Part shown: positions 7,539-10,630 of the stretch, piece by piece
Position numbering within the stretch: position 1 is the stretch's first letter
Layout: each line of letters starts with the position of its first letter
The notes under the pieces: model-generated
Told to the model about the DNA's origin: nothing
Seen by the model: only the letters and a program-made list of their open reading frames with translations
Databases searched by the model: none
Position numbers and translations under genes: made by a program
Source: an uncultured Chloroflexota bacterium
GTDB lineage: Bacteria > Chloroflexota > Anaerolineae > B4-G1 > DUEL01
Assembly (NCBI GenBank): GCA_937138275.1
Contig: CAKZOY010000096.1
Coordinates: forward strand, 1-10,630
Reading direction: 5' to 3'
DNA: 10,630 nt

Positions 7539-7733
7539 GTGTCCGAACTTGTAGATGGTCGCCAGAGTCTGATCTTCGTTGTCCGTCTGTGGCGTGAGAT
7601 GGATGCCTGTGGCCACAGCCTCTGGCGCGGCAGGGTGGAGCATGTCGCCTCGCAAGAAGTGGAGTATGTAGAGGATATGGCTGCGATCGTGCGCTTTATA
7701 GAGCGCTGGATCGGTAAGCCGGATACTGCCTAA
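7539..7733 (+). CDS. Small conserved-looking cytoplasmic protein, 64 residues, function unknown
   Basis: The protein starts MSELVDGRQSLIFVVRLWRE and has no signal peptide or membrane helix. A beta-strand-like segment (IFVVRLWRE, about 11-20) is followed by a second one around WRGRVEHVAS (29-38), then an acidic helical end with VEDMAAIVRFIERW (44-57). This could be a small alpha/beta fold. I do not recognise a named family. Support for it being a real gene: a perfect AGGAGG site, position directly after a SARP-like regulator and its 11-bp repeats, and a second decayed copy of the same coding sequence at about 9956-10016. Its partner and role are unknown; a link to the upstream regulator is inference from position. 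Confidence 0.8.
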   Translation: MSELVDGRQSLIFVVRLWREMDACGHSLWRGRVEHVASQEVEYVEDMAAIVRFIERWIGKPDTA

Positions 7734-7780
7734 AGCGTTACACCTGACCGATAAACCAGGGAAGGAGGTGGCAACCCGTT

Positions 7781-7837
7781 ATGGTGTATTATTTAAAATT
7801 ACAAGTCGGCGGCACAGAAAGGAGAAAACCCTCATAA
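7781..7837 (+). CDS. Possible 18-codon leader ORF coupled to the lipoprotein gene
   Basis: An ATG at 7781 opens an 18-codon frame (MVYYLKLQVGGTERRKPS) whose TAA at 7835-7837 shares its last base with the lipoprotein start (TAATG). A strong Shine-Dalgarno, AAGGAGGTGG (7762-7771), lies about 9 to 12 bases upstream, somewhat far but usable. The lipoprotein's own ribosome site (AAAGGAG, 7818-7824) is 12 bases from its ATG, so coupled reinitiation from this ORF would help explain its translation. No family is recognised and the ORF is short enough to be chance. Confidence 0.35.
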   Translation: MVYYLKLQVGGTERRKPS

Positions 7838-8460
7838 TGAAGAGCATGTTGTGCTTCCACGGCAGCGCGATTCGCAGGTTCTGGTTGGCTCTGGGAATGC
7901 TGACTCTGGTAGCGATCTACCTGGCTGCCTGTGTGCCCCCTTCACCACCACCGGCGTCGCCCTCTCCGATCAAGGAGTGTGTGGATTTTGAGGGCCTGAT
8001 GGTGGGAACCGTGCACAAGGTGCCAAACACCTTCGTTGATTCCGGTACGACGATCCAGGTATTGCCTTTCCAGTGGGGTACCGGGGGCTGGACAAGCGAT
8101 GGTCAGGCAGACGTGACGAAAAACGGGCTGGCGGGTGGCGAAGGCAATGAAATGTTCCTCAACAACGTCAACCTTGGCTTTGACGTCGGTTCCCTTGAGT
8201 GCGTCACCATTCGCTTCCGTGACCAGGGTGGCAACGTCAACCTTGTCATCAATAACGATATGGGGAACTTCGCGGACTTCCAGCATGCCAGTGTCGGGGG
8301 TGTCAACGTCTCTGTCGCCTACGGTGCAGGTGGTAACAACACGGGAACTCTCACCCTATCTGGCAGGTTTGATAAGTTCAATTTCCAGGAGAAAGGGATG
8401 ATTTCTTTCACCATCGGTGGGCAAGAATTGTCTATAGACGATGTTTGCCCATGTCGCTGA
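7837..8460 (+). CDS. Predicted lipoprotein with a beta-rich domain, function unknown
   Basis: With the ATG at 7837 the product has 207 residues. Arg13-Arg14 precede a hydrophobic stretch (about 15-28) and a lipobox LAAC with Cys32, so signal peptidase II processing and membrane anchoring are expected. A short proline/serine linker (VPPSPPPASPSPI) follows. The mature domain, from CVDFEGL to the end, is rich in Gly, Asn, Val and Thr in alternating patterns, lacks long helices and carries Cys near both ends (CVDFEG and CVTIRF early, CPCR at the C-terminus). It looks like a beta-sandwich, such as a carbohydrate-binding-type jelly roll; this is inference and no catalytic motif is visible. A longer form from GTG 7768 would put 38 or more residues before the hydrophobic core and is unlikely. 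Confidence 0.8.
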   Translation: MKSMLCFHGSAIRRFWLALGMLTLVAIYLAACVPPSPPPASPSPIKECVDFEGLMVGTVHKVPNTFVDSGTTIQVLPFQWGTGGWTSDGQADVTKNGLAGGEGNEMFLNNVNLGFDVGSLECVTIRFRDQGGNVNLVINNDMGNFADFQHASVGGVNVSVAYGAGGNNTGTLTLSGRFDKFNFQEKGMISFTIGGQELSIDDVCPCR

Positions 8461-8507
8461 GCGGAAAGGCCGAGGCTGGTCGCTGTCACATTGCCTGCCA
8501 AATCTAA

Positions 8508-8548
8508 GGGGTTTGCGGGCATCGGCGAAGCCGACACCCGCAAACCCC
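8508..8548. repeat. Long stem-loop between the two lipoprotein genes
   Basis: Perfect 12-bp outer arms (8508-8519, 8537-8548) enclose a CA/CA internal loop and a 5-bp inner stem TCGGC/GCCGA closed by the loop GAA. No T-run follows on the + strand. It may act as a transcript end for the upstream lipoprotein gene, but its form (GC-rich stem with a GAA loop) also matches the second hairpin of the repeat modules at 10208-10587. Confidence 0.8.
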
Positions 8549-8558
8549 GACTTCCGTT

Positions 8559-8598
8559 CCCTCCTCCCTGGGCGGCGAAGCTGCTGCAAGGAGAGGGG
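8559..8598. repeat. Imperfect hairpin beside the 8508 stem-loop
   Basis: CCCTCCTCC (8559-8567) can pair with GGAGAGGG (8590-8597) with one bulged base, with an inner GCGGC-GAA-GCTGC stem. Read on the - strand, this hairpin followed by the 8508-8548 stem-loop gives the same order (pyrimidine-rich CTCTCC hairpin, then a longer GC-rich hairpin) as the two modules near the end of the window. Confidence 0.45.
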
Positions 8599-8720
8599 TA
8601 AAGGAGGCTCAACAGTCATACAACATGGCCGGTAAGATGCCCTGCTGTTCTGCCTGTCTCTCTGGAAGTTCGCGCGGGATGCCCGTAAGAATCCACCCCG
8701 CATCGCTTATGAATCGCAGA

Positions 8721-8728
8721 AGGAGGAG
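8721..8728 (+). promoter_or_regulatory. Ribosome binding site deciding the start of the second lipoprotein
   Basis: AGGAGGAG, with GGAGG at 8722-8726, lies 6 bases before the ATG at 8733. It favours this start over the in-frame upstream starts at 8625 and 8709. The stretch 8461-8732 otherwise contains only the two hairpins and no gene that I can support. Confidence 0.85.
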
Positions 8729-8732
8729 CGTC

Positions 8733-9935
8733 ATGATTGACAGGCTTGGATTCTCAAGTGGCGCTGTACATCGAATTAGACTCGTCGTGTTTGCCACATT
8801 GTTACTAACCGCTCTGTTAACGTCGGGCTGCGATTTAACAGGTGGGCTGGGTAAGCACATGGAATCGTCCGTTGACAAAGCTTTGGAAGTCATTGACAAC
8901 GGTATCCGCGACATTGAGCGGGACTCGTCCAGTTGGCAGTCGGTACTCCAGCGTGTCGCCAATCAACTTCCGGAAGACATTTCTGAGACAGTACGAATTG
9001 ATGCGCAGAGTCTGGCGACACGCAGCATCGCCACGGCAGGGACCGAGTTCCGCTGTAATGTTGACTTTCTCGCCAGTCGTGCCATTGAGTCGCTCCGGCG
9101 ACTGAAAGCCGAACTACTCAACCAGAACCCGCTGCCGTTGCCACCGGCATTTTGCCAGGTTGACCCGGCCTCCATAGACCTGAAGGTATCGCCAAACAGG
9201 TGGTCGGCGGTGATCCTCTACGGCTACGATCTTGACCACAAGGACAGTGCGGACAGGCCTCTGCAGGTCTTGTTGCTCACCAGTCAGGGTGGTACTGTAC
9301 CTCTGCCCGAGAATCGCATTGGCAGGACGACGCACTATCAGATCGTACTGAATCTCGGCGATATGGCGCGTCAACTCTACCACGACCAGGTGACCAAGAT
9401 CGTTGTGTCGTGGAATGGCAAAACCGAGGGGTATCCACAGATTGTGATCATCCCATGGGAAGCCAAACGCCAGACCATCACGGTCCCTATCGGCAGCACG
9501 GGACCCTACTATCCCCCGCACACTGGCGGCGACCGCGACTTTGACACCGGTGAGGATGACCCGACTGACCTGGTGTTGCGCGGCGAGATATGGGTTACCG
9601 AACAGAGAATAGACAATCGCACGTATATGTATGCTCGTGAGGTAAAGTCTGACTACACCAGGGTTGAGGGCTGGTCCTCATGGGGGAACGCCTACACCGC
9701 GCCGAATGGGTGGCGGATTATTGAAGTGCGTCCAACTGTGGGCTCCGAGCATACGGCCAAAGTTACAGTGCAGGGGCGCCTCACCTACAACCGGCCAGCG
9801 GGTGAAGTTGTGGATTACTTTGAGGTCTGGGTGGACTCGGACGACGATGAGGCCGGTACCTGGAGCAGAATCATCACTCACTGGCGACCGCTGAATATCA
9901 CGATCGAGGAGATCATGCCGGAGTGGTTGCGCTAA
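8733..9935 (+). CDS. Predicted lipoprotein of 400 residues, function unknown
   Basis: The N-terminus has basic residues (His13, Arg14, Arg16), a hydrophobic run (17-29) and the lipobox LTSGC with Cys33, so an exported membrane-anchored lipoprotein is expected. Residues about 34-140 look helical and charged. From about 145 (PLPLPPAFCQVDPASIDLKVSP) it becomes beta-rich, with NRWSAVILYGYDLD near 175 resembling the edge of an immunoglobulin-like or other beta-sandwich domain. A linker rich in Pro, Gly and Asp (STGPYYPPHTGGDRDFDTGEDDPTD, about 254-278) leads to a second beta-rich domain with many Trp and Tyr. No enzyme motif was seen and I do not recognise the family. The start is set by AGGAGGAG. 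It follows the other lipoprotein after 272 bases with hairpins, so it may have its own promoter. A role at the cell surface is inference from the signal peptide only. Confidence 0.85.
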   Translation: MIDRLGFSSGAVHRIRLVVFATLLLTALLTSGCDLTGGLGKHMESSVDKALEVIDNGIRDIERDSSSWQSVLQRVANQLPEDISETVRIDAQSLATRSIATAGTEFRCNVDFLASRAIESLRRLKAELLNQNPLPLPPAFCQVDPASIDLKVSPNRWSAVILYGYDLDHKDSADRPLQVLLLTSQGGTVPLPENRIGRTTHYQIVLNLGDMARQLYHDQVTKIVVSWNGKTEGYPQIVIIPWEAKRQTITVPIGSTGPYYPPHTGGDRDFDTGEDDPTDLVLRGEIWVTEQRIDNRTYMYAREVKSDYTRVEGWSSWGNAYTAPNGWRIIEVRPTVGSEHTAKVTVQGRLTYNRPAGEVVDYFEVWVDSDDDEAGTWSRIITHWRPLNITIEEIMPEWLR

Positions 9936-9955
9936 AGGCAATCCAGGACCTCCTC

Positions 9956-10016
9956 GTGGCGCATGTCGGCACGGGGGAAAGTGTGCTACGTAGATGACAT
10001 GGCGGCAATCGTCGGC
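9956..10016 (+). pseudogene. Frameshifted fragment of the 64-residue protein gene
   Basis: Translating 9956-9985 gives VAHVGTGESV, and 9987-10016, one frame over, gives YVDDMAAIVG. Together they align without further gaps to VEHVASQEVEYVEDMAAIVR of the protein encoded at 7539-7733, with 12 of the first 19 positions identical. One extra base (or loss of two) at about 9986 breaks the frame. No start codon, ribosome site or counterpart of the N-terminal half is visible upstream, so this is a decayed or truncated copy. Confidence 0.7.
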
Positions 10017-10207
10017 GCTGCGGAGCCATACCAATTGCCTGTGGGAACGTCATATTTCAAGATAAAGTTGAAATTCAACCCCACCATCCTCCCACTCCCC
10101 TTCTCCCCCGTAAGAGGGTGCTGAAAAAGTGGCGAGGGATGAGGTACCGGAGGCATGCCCCGCTCTTTTGGGGGGTGTTTTTTAACCCCCCTCATCCCCC
10201 CGGCCTC

Positions 10208-10233
10208 CTTCTCCCCCGCAAGCGGGGGAGAAG
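10208..10233. repeat. Module A, first hairpin
   Basis: Perfect 12-bp arms CTTCTCCCCCGC and GCGGGGGAGAAG around a two-base AA loop. It is preceded at 10186-10207 by a C-rich leader with CTCATCCCC, shared with module B. Confidence 0.9.
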
Positions 10234-10236
10234 AAT

Positions 10237-10285
10237 TACGGGTTTTGGCGCTGGCGGCCGAAGGCCGCCAGCGCCAAAACCCGTA
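10237..10285. repeat. Module A, second hairpin with perfect 23-bp arms
   Basis: Arms 10237-10259 and 10263-10285 are perfectly complementary over 23 bases around the loop GAA. The inner part is GGCGGCC-GAA-GGCCGCC. The sequence after it (CAAAAATCC on the + strand, AATTCTTC on the - strand) has no clear T-run, so it is not a standard terminator. Confidence 0.92.
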
Positions 10286-10314
10286 CAAAAATCCCCCCTC
10301 CCCGCGGGCCGTCG

Positions 10315-10335
10315 GGGCGGACGTCCTGTCCGCCC
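10315..10335. repeat. Small hairpin between modules A and B
   Basis: Arms GGGCGGAC and GTCCGCCC (8 bp) close a GTCCT loop. C-rich (10292-10303) and G-rich (10342-10357) flanks could extend pairing around it. Confidence 0.7.
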
Positions 10336-10420
10336 TGAACAGGGAGGGGGCGGGGGGCTGGCATGGGTAGGTTTTTGGGCAACCCCCTCGCCCCGCCGTA
10401 AACGACAGGGCTGAGGGGAA

Positions 10421-10441
10421 AAGGGCGCTTAAAGCGCCCTT
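10421..10441. repeat. Short palindrome
   Basis: Perfect 10-bp arms AAGGGCGCTT and AAGCGCCCTT flank a single central A. Too tight to be a good RNA hairpin in full, it may be a remnant of a larger element or a protein site. Confidence 0.7.
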
Positions 10442-10501
10442 GGCTCATGTCCAGACTTCGTGCAAGCGGAGTCGGGCCTTTAGCGCCCCCTCATCCCCTG
10501 G

Positions 10502-10537
10502 CCCCCTTCTCCCCCGCCGCAGCGGGGGAGAAGGGGG
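10502..10537. repeat. Module B, first hairpin
   Basis: Perfect 16-bp arms (10502-10517 and 10522-10537) around a CGCA loop. The core CTTCTCCCCCGC and the leader CCCCCTCATCCCC (10486-10498) are the same as in module A. Confidence 0.9.
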
Positions 10538-10544
10538 AAAAGAG

Positions 10545-10587
10545 GGGTTTCGGGGCGGGCGGCCTTCGGCCGCCCGCCCCGAAGCCC
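10545..10587. repeat. Module B, second hairpin with 20-bp arms
   Basis: Arms 10545-10564 and 10568-10587 pair at all 20 positions if one G-T wobble is allowed, around the loop TTC. The inner part GGCGGCC-TTC-GGCCGCC matches module A with the loop reverse-complemented, while the outer arms differ in sequence but remain paired. Confidence 0.9.
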
Positions 10588-10630
10588 GACACTCTGAGGG
10601 CCCAACCGCTATCTTGCCCCTTCCTCTGCC

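Larger units (their letters stand above)
9936..10630. other. Non-coding repeat-rich tail of the window
   Basis: Apart from the gene fragment at 9956-10016, this stretch has no supportable gene. From about 10078 it is dominated by C-runs, G-runs and palindromes, listed separately. Open frames here are short, change composition with each strand and carry no signature of a protein. A degenerate pyrimidine-rich stretch at 10078-10113 resembles the start of the modules at 10186 and 10485. Confidence 0.7.

Noticed and set aside
7768..7836. Upstream GTG start for the first lipoprotein
   Set aside because: It would add 23 mostly basic and polar residues before the signal peptide, and this GTG itself lies inside the Shine-Dalgarno of the leader ORF. 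ATG 7837 gives a normal lipoprotein signal.
8625..8732. Upstream starts of the second lipoprotein (8625, 8709)
   Set aside because: They give a long N-terminal extension before the signal peptide, while ATG 8733 has an AGGAGGAG site at proper spacing.
10116..10130. GGGTGCTGAAAAAGT resembles the ends of some insertion sequences
   Set aside because: No matching inverted end and no transposase remnant were found in the window, so it cannot be supported as a mobile element.
10118..10414. A 98-codon + strand frame and overlapping - strand frames in the tail
   Set aside because: The frames run through the palindromes and G/C runs; the products are Pro/Gly/Arg-rich without any protein signature or ribosome site.
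10186..10587. CRISPR array
   Set aside because: Only two unequal modules about 300 bases apart, each internally palindromic, with no regular short repeat and spacer pattern and no cas gene.

Overview
This GC-rich window reads entirely on the + strand and looks like an accessory part of a bacterial chromosome. The best guess for the host is a member of the Chloroflexota. The basis is inference: a very large BTAD-ATPase-TPR regulator of the kind common there and in Actinobacteria, lipoproteins with no recognisable function, and C-rich palindromic intergenic repeats. No rRNA, tRNA, CRISPR array or transposase was found.

Region 1 (about 1-3966) is a compact operon for an ABC-2 type exporter: an ATPase (108-1052), two homologous permeases (1092-2372 and 2372-3580), and a small four-helix membrane protein (3577-3966). 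The last three genes overlap by 1 and 4 bases, so their translation is probably coupled. The ATPase plus two separate permeases suggests efflux of a hydrophobic compound or lipid (inference).

Region 2 (3967-7524) starts with a strong hairpin without a T-run, then encodes a SARP/AfsR-like regulator of about 1,107 residues (winged helix, BTAD, P-loop ATPase, TPR-like repeats). It ends in a textbook intrinsic terminator (7489-7524). Directly before that terminator lie three tandem 11-bp units (7455-7487). This period is that of known SARP operators, so the next genes are candidate targets of the regulator.

Region 3 (7539-9935) holds a 64-residue cytoplasmic protein with a perfect Shine-Dalgarno right behind the terminator, a possible 18-codon leader ORF whose stop overlaps the next start (TAATG), and two predicted lipoproteins of about 207 and 400 residues. 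Neither lipoprotein is recognised. A two-hairpin repeat module sits between them.

Region 4 (9936-10630) has no intact gene. It begins with a frameshifted fragment clearly related to the 64-residue protein, then becomes a cluster of stem-loops: two copies of a two-hairpin module plus smaller palindromes. A third, inverted, more diverged copy is the one at 8508-8598. The stems differ in sequence between copies but stay paired.

Working model (inference): the SARP-like protein senses an unknown signal and switches on the small-protein/lipoprotein genes through the 11-bp repeats. Whether it also controls the exporter operon cannot be seen; no matching repeats were found upstream of that operon.
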